From contig LJNS01000007.1 in NCBI GenBank assembly GCA_001303245.1, positions 1 through 60,617 on the forward strand: 60,617 nt of DNA, written 5' to 3'. The translations under genes were made by a program, and so were the position numbers. This DNA is from Gammaproteobacteria bacterium SG8_30 (GTDB taxonomy: Bacteria; Pseudomonadota; Gammaproteobacteria; Steroidobacterales; Steroidobacteraceae). Within the stretch, counting starts at the first letter, position 1, and every line of letters starts with the position of its first letter. Shown here piece by piece: positions 11,337-19,951 of the stretch. Under the pieces are notes generated by a model that did no database searches, was not told the DNA's origin, and saw only the letters and a program-made list of their open reading frames with translations.

Positions 11337-11764
11337 TGCCAATGCCGCTTGCCTGGCTGTCGCTCGCGGTGGTCTCGACCATCGGCTACCACGTCGTGAT
11401 CAAGTTGACCCCTGCCGCCGTCAACCCGCTGCTGTCGCTGGCGGTGACGTACGCGCTGGTGACCCTGGTCTGCGTGGCGGGGGCATTCTGGGTCGCGGAC
11501 GGGATGCCCTTGCGCGAGGCGGCGCGGCACTTGAACTGGACGGCATTGGGTCTCGCCGTCGTGATCGTGGGCCTCGACCTGGGCTTCCTCATGCTCTACC
11601 GCGGCGGCTTCGACGTGAGTCTCGGACAGATCGTCACCCAGGCGGGTGCGGCCCTCGGGCTGGTCCTGCTCGGTGTCCTGGCGTTCCGGGAGCGAATCGG
11701 CCTGGCGCAGGTAGCGGGCATCGTCCTCTGCGTCGCCGGCATCTGGCTGATCTCGAGGCGCTGA
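11327..11764 (+). CDS. Small DMT-superfamily (EamA-like) membrane protein
   Basis: Half-length drug/metabolite transporter-like protein. 145 residues with four to five hydrophobic helices, including a C-terminal pair (GAALGLVLLGVLAF, VAGIVLCVAGIWLISRR) typical of EamA or SMR-type proteins. Substrate unknown. Proteins of this size usually work as dimers. ATGs at 11327, 11336 and 11342 are all in frame. The first two lie inside the right arm of the REP-like repeat, whose AAGGA/TAGGA bases look like the only ribosome binding site. The gene ends one base before glnE, so the two are probably co-translated. Confidence 0.75.
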   Translation: MSPMPMPLAWLSLAVVSTIGYHVVIKLTPAAVNPLLSLAVTYALVTLVCVAGAFWVADGMPLREAARHLNWTALGLAVVIVGLDLGFLMLYRGGFDVSLGQIVTQAGAALGLVLLGVLAFRERIGLAQVAGIVLCVAGIWLISRR

Positions 11765-11765
11765 G

Positions 11766-14672
11766 GTGGAGAGTCGCCGTACGGCAGCGCTCCCTTCGGG
11801 CTTTCGCGAGCATGCAGACGGCCTCCTCGAGCGCCTGTCGGCGGAGGATCGCCGTGCCGTCGAGTCCGGGGACCTCGCCTACGTCCTGGGCTGCAGCGGG
11901 TTCGTGGCCTCGAGCCTCGAGCGTCATCCCGGATTGTTCGCCGGGCTGGCGGACCGGGGCCTTCTGGCTCGGGCACGCGAGCCGGGCGAGCTCGACGGCG
12001 CTGTCGGTGAACTCATCCGTACTAACACGGACGAGCCGGCGTTCATGGCCGCGCTGCGCGCACTGCGCCGCGCCGAGATGGTCCGCATCGCCTGGCGCGA
12101 CCTCACCGGCGCCGCGAGCCTGGAGGAGACGCTGGGCGAGCTGACGGCGCTGGCTGATGCGGCGATCCGCGGTGCGCGTGACTTCGCGGTGCGGGCCTTG
12201 TCGGCACGCTTCGGTCGGCCGCGCTCGGCGGCCGGCGAGGAGCTCGAGCTGCTCGTGATGGGTATGGGCAAACTCGGCGGCGGCGAGCTGAACTTCTCCT
12301 CCGACATCGATCTGGTCTTCGCCTACCCCGAGGGCGGCGAGACGGACGGCCGCAAGTGCATCGACAACGAGGAGTACTTCACGCGACTCGGGCGGGCGCT
12401 CATCCGCATCCTCGACGCGCCGACCGTCGAGGGCTTCGTGTTCCGGGTCGACATGCGCCTGCGGCCCTTCGGCGACGCGGGACCGCTGGTGGCCAGCTTC
12501 GGCGCCTTCGAGGATTACCTGCAGCAGCACGGGCGCGACTGGGAGCGTTACGCCTACGTCAAGGCACGGGCCATCACCGGCGAGCGACGCTGGCCGGAGC
12601 TCTACGAAGAGGTGATCCGACCGTTCGTCTACCGTCGCTATCTCGATTTCGGCGTGTTTGAGTCGTTGCGCGGCATGAAGGAGATGATCGCCCGCGAGGT
12701 CATCCGGCGCGACCTGCAGGACAACGTCAAGCTCGGTCCGGGCGGGATCCGCGAGATCGAGTTCATCGTCCAGGCGATGCAGCTGATCCGCGGAGGCTCG
12801 GACCGACGCCTGCAGTCGCCCTCGCTGCTCACCGTGCTGCCGAGACTCGAGGGCGCCAAGCTCCTCTCGAGCGGGGCGGTGCGCGATCTCGCCGAGTGCT
12901 ACCGCTTCCTGCGGTGCACGGAAAACCGGCTGCAGATGGCCGACGACGCCCAGACGCACTCGCTGCCGGGCGACGAACCAGGGCGCTCACGCCTCGCAGC
13001 CGCGATGGACGCGCCAGACTGGCCCGCGTTCGCCGGTCGCCTCGACGCGGTGCGCGAGCGCGTCGCGGCGCACTTCCAGGACGTCGTCTTCGGGCCGGAC
13101 CGCGGCCCGGAACCGGAGCTGCCGGCCGACCTGGCGCCGCTGTGGACGCTCGAGGTGAACGACAAGCGCGTGGCGGAAGCGGTCGCCGAGTTCGGGCTTG
13201 CCGACCCGGCCGGCGTCGCGGCCGAACTCCTCGCCCTGCGCTCCTCGACCTATTTCGGCAGGCTCGACGAGCACGGACGCAAGCGGGCGATGAACTTGTT
13301 GCCGCGCATCCTGCACGCGCTGGCCGCCCTGCGGGGGGTGCCGCCGGAAGAGCTCGCAGCGGTGCAGCTCGCCATCCTGCGCAGGATCGCGAGCATCGTC
13401 GAGTCCATCGGCGGGCGAACCGCCTATCTCGCGCTGCTCAACGAGAACCCGGCTGCCCTGCGGCGGCTGGTGGAGCTCTGCCAGCACGGCGACTTCCTGG
13501 CGCGTCAGGTGGCGTCCTTCCCGATCCTGCTCGACGAGCTGATCGACTCGCGCGTCTTCGAGGAGCTCCCCGATCGCTGTCAGTTCGCGCGCGAGCTCGA
13601 TGCCCGTCTCGAGCATGCCGGGGACGACCTGGAGCGCCAGATCGACGCGCTCAGGCACTTCCGACGTGCCGCACGCTTCCGCGTCGCGCTGCTCGACCTG
13701 TCCGGCCGCCTCGGACTGATGCGGGTGAGCGACCGGCTGACCGACGTGGCGGAGCTGATCCTCGAGCGCGCGATGCGGATGGCCCGGGACCAGCTCGTGG
13801 CCGTGCATGGGGAGCCGCGCTGCGGCGCGGCAGGCGGCGAGCTGCGCACGGCGGGAATCGCAGCCATCGGCTACGGCAAGCTCGGCGGGTGGGAGCTCGG
13901 CTATGCGTCAGACCTGGACTTGGTCTTCCTGCACGACTCGGAGGGCGACGTGCAGGAGACCGCAGGACCGAAGGTAGTCGAGAACAGCGTCTTCTTCACA
14001 CGGTTCGGCCAGCGGCTCGTGCACCTGCTGACCGTGCACACGGCCGCCGGCCGGCTGTACGAAGTGGACATGCGCCTGCGTCCGAGCGGCAAGGGCGGAC
14101 TGACGGTCACCCACGTCAAGGCCTTCGAGGCCTACCAGCGGGAGGAGGCGTGGACCTGGGAGCACCAGGCGCTGCTGCACTCGCGCTCCGTAGCGGGTAG
14201 CCAGGCGATCAGGCAGCAGTTCGAAGACATCCGGCGCGAGGTGCTGACGCACTACGTGCGCAGGGAGACGCTGCGCGACGACGTGCGCTCGATGCGCGAG
14301 CGCATGCGCGCCGAGCTCGGCCGGTCGGGCGAGGGCGAGTTCGACCTCAAGCAGGACCCGGGCGGCATCGCCGACATCGAGTTCCTCGCCCAGTACTGGG
14401 TGCTCAGGTGGGCCGGCGCGCACCCGCTGCTCTGTTTCTACTCGGACACCATCCGGCAGCTCGAGTCCGTAGGCTCCGCGGCCCTCGTCGACCACGCCGT
14501 CATCGACCTGCTCGTGGACGCCTACCGCAGCTACCGCCATGTCGCCCACCGCCTGTCGCTCGAGGAACTGCCACCCGTGACGCGCGAGGCTCCGTTCACG
14601 GATCTGCGGCGTCGGGTGACGCGCACGTGGGAGCAGGTGATGGTCGCGGGGCAGGAGCCGGCGCCGGTATAA
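11766..14672 (+). CDS. glnE: Bifunctional glutamine synthetase adenylyltransferase/adenylyl-removing enzyme
   Basis: Adenylylates or deadenylylates glutamine synthetase in response to PII and glutamine. 968 residues from GTG 11766. Both nucleotidyltransferase domains carry the signature: GMGKLGGGELN...SDIDLVF from residue 166 (adenylyl-removing half) and GYGKLGGWELG...SDLDLVF from residue 702 (adenylyl-transferase half). Helical linkers and the C-terminal PII-binding region separate and follow them. The TAA stop lies inside a TATAAT box that probably drives the next gene. Confidence 0.97.
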   Translation: MESRRTAALPSGFREHADGLLERLSAEDRRAVESGDLAYVLGCSGFVASSLERHPGLFAGLADRGLLARAREPGELDGAVGELIRTNTDEPAFMAALRALRRAEMVRIAWRDLTGAASLEETLGELTALADAAIRGARDFAVRALSARFGRPRSAAGEELELLVMGMGKLGGGELNFSSDIDLVFAYPEGGETDGRKCIDNEEYFTRLGRALIRILDAPTVEGFVFRVDMRLRPFGDAGPLVASFGAFEDYLQQHGRDWERYAYVKARAITGERRWPELYEEVIRPFVYRRYLDFGVFESLRGMKEMIAREVIRRDLQDNVKLGPGGIREIEFIVQAMQLIRGGSDRRLQSPSLLTVLPRLEGAKLLSSGAVRDLAECYRFLRCTENRLQMADDAQTHSLPGDEPGRSRLAAAMDAPDWPAFAGRLDAVRERVAAHFQDVVFGPDRGPEPELPADLAPLWTLEVNDKRVAEAVAEFGLADPAGVAAELLALRSSTYFGRLDEHGRKRAMNLLPRILHALAALRGVPPEELAAVQLAILRRIASIVESIGGRTAYLALLNENPAALRRLVELCQHGDFLARQVASFPILLDELIDSRVFEELPDRCQFARELDARLEHAGDDLERQIDALRHFRRAARFRVALLDLSGRLGLMRVSDRLTDVAELILERAMRMARDQLVAVHGEPRCGAAGGELRTAGIAAIGYGKLGGWELGYASDLDLVFLHDSEGDVQETAGPKVVENSVFFTRFGQRLVHLLTVHTAAGRLYEVDMRLRPSGKGGLTVTHVKAFEAYQREEAWTWEHQALLHSRSVAGSQAIRQQFEDIRREVLTHYVRRETLRDDVRSMRERMRAELGRSGEGEFDLKQDPGGIADIEFLAQYWVLRWAGAHPLLCFYSDTIRQLESVGSAALVDHAVIDLLVDAYRSYRHVAHRLSLEELPPVTREAPFTDLRRRVTRTWEQVMVAGQEPAPV

Positions 14673-14673
14673 T
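14668..14673 (+). promoter_or_regulatory. -10 box for the CHCC zinc-finger gene, overlapping the glnE stop
   Basis: A consensus TATAAT sits 28 bases before the ATG at 14702, and the glnE TAA stop is nested in it. No convincing -35 box is seen 16-18 bases upstream. A GC hairpin (CCTGGGG-CTTT-CCCCGGGG, 14674-14692) follows at once and includes the ribosome binding site. Confidence 0.5.
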
Positions 14674-14701
14674 CCTGGGGCTTTCCCCGGGGAGCGACAC
14701 G

Positions 14702-14920
14702 ATGGCGACCGCCGCGCCGGAAGCGACCGGCCTGATCCAGCCCAACACGCAGAGTCGCTACGAGGTCACGCGGGCGGACCTGCCGCTGTCCTGCCCGATG
14801 CCGGGCATGCAGCTTTGGAACTCGCATCCCAGGGTCTACCTGGCGATCGAGAAGACAGGGCAGGCCGTCTGCCCGTACTGCAGCGCGGAGTACGTGCTGA
14901 AGGACGACTCGCCCGGCTGA
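14702..14920 (+). CDS. CHCC-type zinc-finger protein
   Basis: Small 72-residue protein of the zf-CHCC family, related to the zinc-binding domain of the mitochondrial complex I subunit NDUFS6. The four zinc ligands are visible as C31, H42 (SHPRVYL), C57 and C60 (CPYC). Bacterial function is not established. The gene stands between glnE and the Kdo genes. GGGGAG nine bases upstream supports this ATG. Confidence 0.88.
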   Translation: MATAAPEATGLIQPNTQSRYEVTRADLPLSCPMPGMQLWNSHPRVYLAIEKTGQAVCPYCSAEYVLKDDSPG

Positions 14921-14971
14921 CGCGGGCCGGCGGAGGCTTCGTCCGAGAGCCCGTGCAATAGGGAGCCGGCC

Positions 14972-15706
14972 ATGGCATTCGAGCGCATCGCGGTGCCCGG
15001 TGGCGCCCTCCTGTTCGACCCACGGCTCGCGGGCGACGATCCGGCCGTGTTGTTCGACCGCGCGCGCTGGCAGCGACTCGGCGCCCTCGAGCAGGCGCGG
15101 GGAGGGCGCGGCTCCATCAGCTTCATCGACGCGGGCGCGCGGCAGTACGTCCTGCGCCGTTACCTGCGCGGCGGCCTGGTCGCGAAACTCTCGCGCGAGC
15201 GCTATGTCTGGCTCGGCGAGGAACGCACCCGCGCCTTTCGTGAGCTCCGCCTGCTCGGCAGGTTGCTCGACCTCGGCCTGCCGGTGCCGCCGCCGGTGGC
15301 GGCCCGATACGTGCGGCACGGCCTGACCTACAGCGCGGAGCTCGTCACCGAGCGCCTGCCCCGCACGCGCTCGCTGGCGGAAACGTGGCTGCGGGGCGAG
15401 GCGACCCCTGCGGACTGGGAGGCCGTGGGCCGCTGTCTCCGCCTGTTCCACGATCGCGGCGTGCAGCATGCCGATCTCAACGCCAACAACGTCATGCTGG
15501 GTGAGGCGGGGCAGGTCTGGCTGCTCGACTTCGACCGGGGCCGGGTCCGTGAGCCGGGTTCGTGGCATCGCCGGCCCCTCGAGCGGCTGGCGCGGTCGCT
15601 CGCCAAGATCTCGCGCGGTAGGCCGCAGGCTCCGGAGGCGTCGGCATGCCAAGCCCGCATCGTCGCCGCGCACGACGACAAGGGGTCCGCGCCGCAGGCG
15701 CGCTGA
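14972..15706 (+). CDS. kdkA: 3-deoxy-D-manno-octulosonic acid (Kdo) kinase
   Basis: Phosphorylates the first Kdo residue of lipid A-Kdo, a feature of bacteria with single-Kdo LPS cores. 244 residues with a protein-kinase-like fold. The glycine-rich N-lobe (RGSISFIDAG), the catalytic loop HADLNANNVML and the metal-binding DFDRGR segment are visible. It lies directly upstream of waaA, with the GTG of waaA immediately after its TGA stop, so the two act together in inner-core synthesis. GGGAG precedes the ATG. Confidence 0.9.
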   Translation: MAFERIAVPGGALLFDPRLAGDDPAVLFDRARWQRLGALEQARGGRGSISFIDAGARQYVLRRYLRGGLVAKLSRERYVWLGEERTRAFRELRLLGRLLDLGLPVPPPVAARYVRHGLTYSAELVTERLPRTRSLAETWLRGEATPADWEAVGRCLRLFHDRGVQHADLNANNVMLGEAGQVWLLDFDRGRVREPGSWHRRPLERLARSLAKISRGRPQAPEASACQARIVAAHDDKGSAPQAR

Positions 15707-17014
15707 GTGCCCGTGCGCTATTTCTACAACTTGCTGATCCACCTGGCGGCACCGCTCGTGATCCTGCACCACTGGTGGAGGGGCCTGCGCGATCCCGCCT
15801 ATCGCGGTGGACTCGGCCAGCGGCTCGGGCATGGCCCGTCCGTGGGCGGCGGATCGGTCTGGGTCCACGCCGTTTCCGTCGGCGAGGTCCAGGCCGCGGA
15901 GCCGCTGGTTCGCCAGCTCCTCCGGCGCTACCCGACTACTCCGGTCGTGGTGACGACGGTCACGCCCACGGGAGCCGCCCGGGCGCGAGCCCTGTTCGGC
16001 GAAAAGGTGCACGTCCGCTACGTGCCGCTCGACCTGCCCGGCGCCGTGCGCAGGTTCTTCGACCGCATCGGCCCGCGCGTCGCGATCATCATGGAGACGG
16101 AGTTGTGGCCCAACCTGTTCGCCGAATGCGGGCGGCGCGGCGTCCCGCTGGTGCTGGCGAGCGCCCGCGTGTCGCCGCGCTCGGTCAAGCGGTACCGCAA
16201 GCTGGTGCCGCTGTTCCGCGAGACGCTCTCGCACGGCATCGTGATTGCGGCACAGAGCGGGGACGATGCCGAGCGCTTTCGCTCGATCGGAGCCCATCCG
16301 GACCGGACTTTCGTCACCGGCAACATCAAGTTCGACTTCGAGCTGCGCGCCGACGTTCCGCAACTCGGCCGGGAGTGGCGACGCGTCAATGCGGCCCGCC
16401 GCCCGGTCTGGGTGGCGGGGAGCACCCACGAGGACGAGGAGCAGATCCTGCTGGAGGCGCACGCGCAGCTGCGCCGCAAGCAGCCCGACGCGCTGCTGGT
16501 GCTGGTGCCAAGGCACCCCAACCGGTTCGAAGGAGTGGCGACGCTCCTGGCGCGCCGCGGCGCGCCATGGTGCCGGCGCTCTTCGGGCGGCGAGGTGCCG
16601 CCGCAGGCGCAGGTGTTGCTCGGCGACACCATGGGCGAGCTCATGACCTTCTACGCCGCGGCGGACGTGGCGTTCGTGGCGGGCAGCCTCGTGCCCGTCG
16701 GCGGGCACAACCTGCTCGAGCCGGCCTCGCTCGGTGTGCCGATCCTGACCGGTCCGCACAACTTCAACGGCGAGGACGTATACCGCAAGATGCGCGACGC
16801 CGGTGCGGTGCGCGAGGTGCACGACGCGGCCGAGCTCGCCTGCGCGCTGCAGGAACTGTTCTGCGACGAGGCCCTGCGCCGGGATCTCGGCGGGCGCGGC
16901 AGAAGCGTGGTGCAGGCCAATCGAGGTGCTCTCGAGCGTCTCCTTGGACTGATTGCCCCCCTGCTCGGTCCGGACGCCGGCTGCGCGCTTCCGGTTGCTT
17001 CGCCGAGCGTTTGA
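15707..17014 (+). CDS. waaA: Kdo transferase
   Basis: Membrane-associated glycosyltransferase (GT30) that adds Kdo from CMP-Kdo to the lipid A precursor. 435 residues from GTG 15707. An N-terminal hydrophobic anchor (YFYNLLIHLAAPLVILHHWW) is followed by the two Rossmann domains. Typical motifs are VWVHAVSVGEVQA, METELWPNL, STHEDEE and GGHNLLEPA. Pairing with kdkA suggests a monofunctional enzyme, since Kdo kinase acts on a single Kdo. Confidence 0.95.
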   Translation: MPVRYFYNLLIHLAAPLVILHHWWRGLRDPAYRGGLGQRLGHGPSVGGGSVWVHAVSVGEVQAAEPLVRQLLRRYPTTPVVVTTVTPTGAARARALFGEKVHVRYVPLDLPGAVRRFFDRIGPRVAIIMETELWPNLFAECGRRGVPLVLASARVSPRSVKRYRKLVPLFRETLSHGIVIAAQSGDDAERFRSIGAHPDRTFVTGNIKFDFELRADVPQLGREWRRVNAARRPVWVAGSTHEDEEQILLEAHAQLRRKQPDALLVLVPRHPNRFEGVATLLARRGAPWCRRSSGGEVPPQAQVLLGDTMGELMTFYAAADVAFVAGSLVPVGGHNLLEPASLGVPILTGPHNFNGEDVYRKMRDAGAVREVHDAAELACALQELFCDEALRRDLGGRGRSVVQANRGALERLLGLIAPLLGPDAGCALPVASPSV

Positions 17015-17022
17015 CCTAGAAT
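16995..17022 (+). promoter_or_regulatory. Candidate sigma-70 promoter of the PLP decarboxylase gene
   Basis: TTGCTT (16995-17000), 16 bases, TAGAAT (17017-17022). The start codon follows 24 bases after the -10 box. The promoter overlaps the end of waaA. Confidence 0.5.
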
Positions 17023-17046
17023 CCGCGGTTTTCCGCAGGGCGACGC

Positions 17047-18222
17047 TTGAACGCACCGATTCCAGCCGATGCCGGCCCCGACGGGGACTCCGCCCTGCGC
17101 CTCGCCGCACCCTACGACCCGGACTCGCTCGACGACCTGCTCGAGCGATTCGGCTCGCCGCTGCTCGTGATCGACTGCGACGTGATCCGCCGGCAGTACG
17201 CGGCGCTCGCAGCGGCGTTGCCGGGCGTCGACCTGCACTATGCGCTCAAGCCCCTGCCGGACATCGACGTCGTCAGGACGCTCGCCGCGCTCGGCAGCGG
17301 GTTCGATCTCGCCACCAGCGGCGAAGTGGAACTGGTCCGCCGCGCCGGTGTCGATCCCGGGCGCTGCATCCACACCCACCCGATCAAGCGGGAGGGGGAC
17401 ATCCGCGATGCCCTCGAATTCGGCGTCCGCACGTTCGTCGCCGACAACCCCGACGAGCTGCGCAAGTTCCGCGGCTGCGCGGACCGGGTCGAGCTGCTCA
17501 TCCGGGTGTCGTTCCGCAGCCCGGCCGCCGTCGTGGACCTGTCCCGCAAGTTCGGCTGCGATCCGGAGGCCGCCCCCGGCTTGATCGGGCAGGCGCGCGA
17601 GGCGGGAATCCGCGTGGCGGGCCTGTCCTTCCACGTCGGCTCGCAGTCGCGCACGCCGGATACCAAGGTGCGCGCGATCGAGGTCTGCACGGGAATCCTT
17701 CGGCGTGCGGCGTCCAGCCTGTCGGCCCCGCCCGTCCTCGACATCGGCGGCGGTTTTCCGATCGACTACCTGGAGCCTGCGAGCCCGATCGACGCGTTCT
17801 GCGAGCCGATCCGGACCGCACTGCGCGGCTTGCCCGAGGGCACGCGGATCCTGGCCGAGCCAGGGCGCTTCATCTGTGGCCCGGCCGGGACCATTCTGAC
17901 GACGGTAATGGGGCGTGCCTGGCGTGACGGTCGCTGGTGGTACTACCTCGACGACGGTCTTTACGGGTCCTTCAGCGGCCAGCTCTACGACCACGCCCGC
18001 TACCCCGTCGCGCCGCTCCGCGACAAGCCCGGGCCGCGATTCCACAGCGTGCTGGCGGGACCGACCTGCGACAGCATCGACGTCGTCAGGGAAGACATCG
18101 AATTGCCGGAACTGGAGGCGGGAGACGTCATCGTGGGGCGGCAGATGGGCGCCTACACCGTCGCCTCGGCGACCGACTTCAACTTCTTTCCGCGCGCGCG
18201 GACGGTGGTCGTCAACCGGTGA
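17047..18222 (+). CDS. Type III PLP-dependent decarboxylase (ornithine-decarboxylase-like)
   Basis: Alanine-racemase-fold amino acid decarboxylase. 391 residues from TTG 17047. The PLP lysine is K68 in YALKPLPD. HVGSQ, the phosphate-binding GGGFP, EPGRF and the C-terminal cysteine motif GPTCDSID are all present. The segment DDGLYGSFSGQLYDH resembles ornithine decarboxylases more than diaminopimelate decarboxylases, so putrescine formation from ornithine is the best guess. Lysine or another basic substrate is possible. No other polyamine gene is adjacent. Confidence 0.85.
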   Translation: MNAPIPADAGPDGDSALRLAAPYDPDSLDDLLERFGSPLLVIDCDVIRRQYAALAAALPGVDLHYALKPLPDIDVVRTLAALGSGFDLATSGEVELVRRAGVDPGRCIHTHPIKREGDIRDALEFGVRTFVADNPDELRKFRGCADRVELLIRVSFRSPAAVVDLSRKFGCDPEAAPGLIGQAREAGIRVAGLSFHVGSQSRTPDTKVRAIEVCTGILRRAASSLSAPPVLDIGGGFPIDYLEPASPIDAFCEPIRTALRGLPEGTRILAEPGRFICGPAGTILTTVMGRAWRDGRWWYYLDDGLYGSFSGQLYDHARYPVAPLRDKPGPRFHSVLAGPTCDSIDVVREDIELPELEAGDVIVGRQMGAYTVASATDFNFFPRARTVVVNR

Positions 18223-18244
18223 CCGAGCACTCAGTTTCAGCGGA

Positions 18245-18273
18245 TGTGACTGAAAAACTTGCATTTTTTATCT
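18245..18273 (+). promoter_or_regulatory. Possible promoter of the DUF882 gene
   Basis: TGTGAC, 17 bases, TTATCT within an AT-rich patch that stands out in this GC-rich sequence. The predicted start codon is 85 bases downstream. The match to consensus is weak. Confidence 0.3.
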
Positions 18274-18358
18274 CGATCGGCGACCCTTCGAGGCCGTTTG
18301 GCCTGACCCGACCTCTCCCAGCATCGCGGCCACGCTCGAGCGTCGCTCCCTCTCTCTC

Positions 18359-18787
18359 GTGAACACCCATACGGGCGAGAACCTCGCCGTCGACTACTTC
18401 CGCGCGGGCGACTGGTGCGCGGACAGCCTCGTCGCGCTCGATCACCTGTTGCGCGACCATCGCAATGGCGATGTCGCCGAGATGGACCGGCGACTGTTCG
18501 ACCTGCTGCACGACGTGGCGGTCACGGCCGGCCGGGAGCCTCGCTACGAGGTGATCTCCGGCTACCGGTCCCCGGCGACCAACGCCGTGCTCAGTGCCCG
18601 CTCGAGCGGCGTTGCCAAGAAGAGCCTGCACATGCAGGGACGCGCGATCGACGTCCGGCTGGTGGGTTACCGGACCGACCAGCTGCGGGACCTGGCGCTC
18701 GCCGCGCAGCAGGGCGGCGTGGGCTACTACCGCAAGTCGGATTTCGTCCACCTGGACACCGGCCGGGTACGCACCTGGGCCGGTTGA
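18359..18787 (+). CDS. M15-family (DUF882, YcbK-like) protein lacking an export signal
   Basis: Putative zinc peptidase of the YcbK/DUF882 group, thought to act on peptidoglycan peptides. 142 residues from GTG 18359. The core is complete: SGYRSPATN, the metal site SLHMQGRAIDV and the final FVHLDTGRVR. E. coli YcbK has a Tat signal before the equivalent of LNNLHTGE. Here the frame upstream of VNTHTGE stays open only to a TGA at 18251 and has no usable start codon and no hydrophobic stretch. The protein would therefore be cytoplasmic, or the gene is 5'-truncated. Confidence 0.75.
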   Translation: MNTHTGENLAVDYFRAGDWCADSLVALDHLLRDHRNGDVAEMDRRLFDLLHDVAVTAGREPRYEVISGYRSPATNAVLSARSSGVAKKSLHMQGRAIDVRLVGYRTDQLRDLALAAQQGGVGYYRKSDFVHLDTGRVRTWAG

Positions 18788-18837
18788 CCACGCCGGGCGC
18801 GGGGTCGCCCGCGGCCCGGAGCTTCGTGGAGAGAACC

Positions 18838-19251
18838 ATGCGCCGGAGCCTGGCGCTCACCCTCTGCCTGCTGCCTCTCGCCGGCTGCGGTTCCGATCAG
18901 GACCCGCCCGCCGCAGCCCGGGCGCCCGACCGGGGCGCACAGGTCTATGCGATGCATTGCGCCACCTGCCACCAGCGCGACGGGCGTGGGCTCGCCGGCG
19001 CACAGCCATCCGTCGCGGGATCGCCGACGGTGCTGGGTCCAGCGGACGAGTTGATCCGCTGGGTGATGTTCGGCGAGCGGCCGCCGACGCTTGCAGCCTA
19101 CCGGGGCGTGGTGGTCATGCCGGCGTTCGCCTGGTTGTCCGACGAGGACCTCGCGGGCGTGCTGACGCACGTCCGCCAGAGCTTCGGCAACGATGCGCCG
19201 CCCGTCGATCCGGCCAGCGTGGCGGCCATCCGTGCCGTCGGTAAGCCATGA
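18838..19251 (+). CDS. c-type cytochrome lipoprotein
   Basis: Small membrane-anchored electron carrier. 137 residues. The signal ends in the lipobox LAGC (C17). The single haem site is CATCH (C41, C44, H45), and a methionine in the VVMPAF segment is the likely sixth ligand. Class I fold. Partner unknown. It overlaps the ComB-like gene by ATGA, so the two are translationally coupled. Confidence 0.88.
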   Translation: MRRSLALTLCLLPLAGCGSDQDPPAAARAPDRGAQVYAMHCATCHQRDGRGLAGAQPSVAGSPTVLGPADELIRWVMFGERPPTLAAYRGVVVMPAFAWLSDEDLAGVLTHVRQSFGNDAPPVDPASVAAIRAVGKP

Positions 19252-19946
19252 GCATGGACGTCCGTTGTTTCGACTTCGTGGCGGGAGCGCGGGAGGCCCG
19301 CGGAATTGCCGTCGTCATCGACGTGTTCCGTGCGTTCTCGGTGGCCTGCTATGCGACCGACGCCGGTGCCGCACGGATTCACCCGGTGGCCGATCTCGAC
19401 GAGGCACGGCGGTTAAAGCGCGAACATCCCGACTGGATCGCGATAGGCGAGCGGCACGCGCGGCGTGTTCCGGGATTCGACCTCGGCAATTCGCCGACCG
19501 ACGTCGTCGCTGCAGGGCTCGAGGGCAAGACGGTCATCCATACGACCCATGCAGGCACTCAGGGACTGAGGGCGGCCGCCGGCGCGGACGAGGTGCTGAC
19601 GGGCAGCCTCGTCAATGCAGGGGCCCTCTGCCGCTACCTCGAGCGCCGTCGGCCCGAGAGAGTTTCGCTGGTCCGCATGGGCCACGAGGCCATCCGGCGC
19701 TGCGACGAGGATGACCTCTGCGCCGAGCTGCTGGAAGCGCGCCTGGCGGGAAGGACGTTCGACACCTCGATCGTGCGCGAGCGGCTCCGGCATGCCCCCG
19801 CCGCCGAGAAGTTCTTCGATGCCGAAGCCGACTGGGCCCCGGAAACCGACTTCGAGCTGTGCACGGCGGTGGACCGGTTCGACTTCGTGCTGCGTCTGGC
19901 CGACCGCGACTCGCCGCTTCCCTGGCTCGAGCGCATTCCGGCCTGA
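19248..19946 (+). CDS. ComB-like 2-phosphosulfolactate phosphatase family protein
   Basis: Member of the ComB family, Mg-dependent phosphatases first known from coenzyme M synthesis. 232 residues. The N-terminal VVIDVFRAFSVA and the central IHTTHAGTQGL match family signatures. The organism is unlikely to make coenzyme M, so the true substrate is open. It overlaps the cytochrome gene by four bases and ends six bases before the NadQ-like regulator. Confidence 0.8.
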   Translation: MSMDVRCFDFVAGAREARGIAVVIDVFRAFSVACYATDAGAARIHPVADLDEARRLKREHPDWIAIGERHARRVPGFDLGNSPTDVVAAGLEGKTVIHTTHAGTQGLRAAAGADEVLTGSLVNAGALCRYLERRRPERVSLVRMGHEAIRRCDEDDLCAELLEARLAGRTFDTSIVRERLRHAPAAEKFFDAEADWAPETDFELCTAVDRFDFVLRLADRDSPLPWLERIPA

Positions 19947-19951
19947 TCGGC

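Noticed and set aside
14531..17110. An 859-codon open frame on the minus strand opposite kdkA-waaA
   Set aside because: Spans several real genes and intergenic sites on the other strand; no domains.
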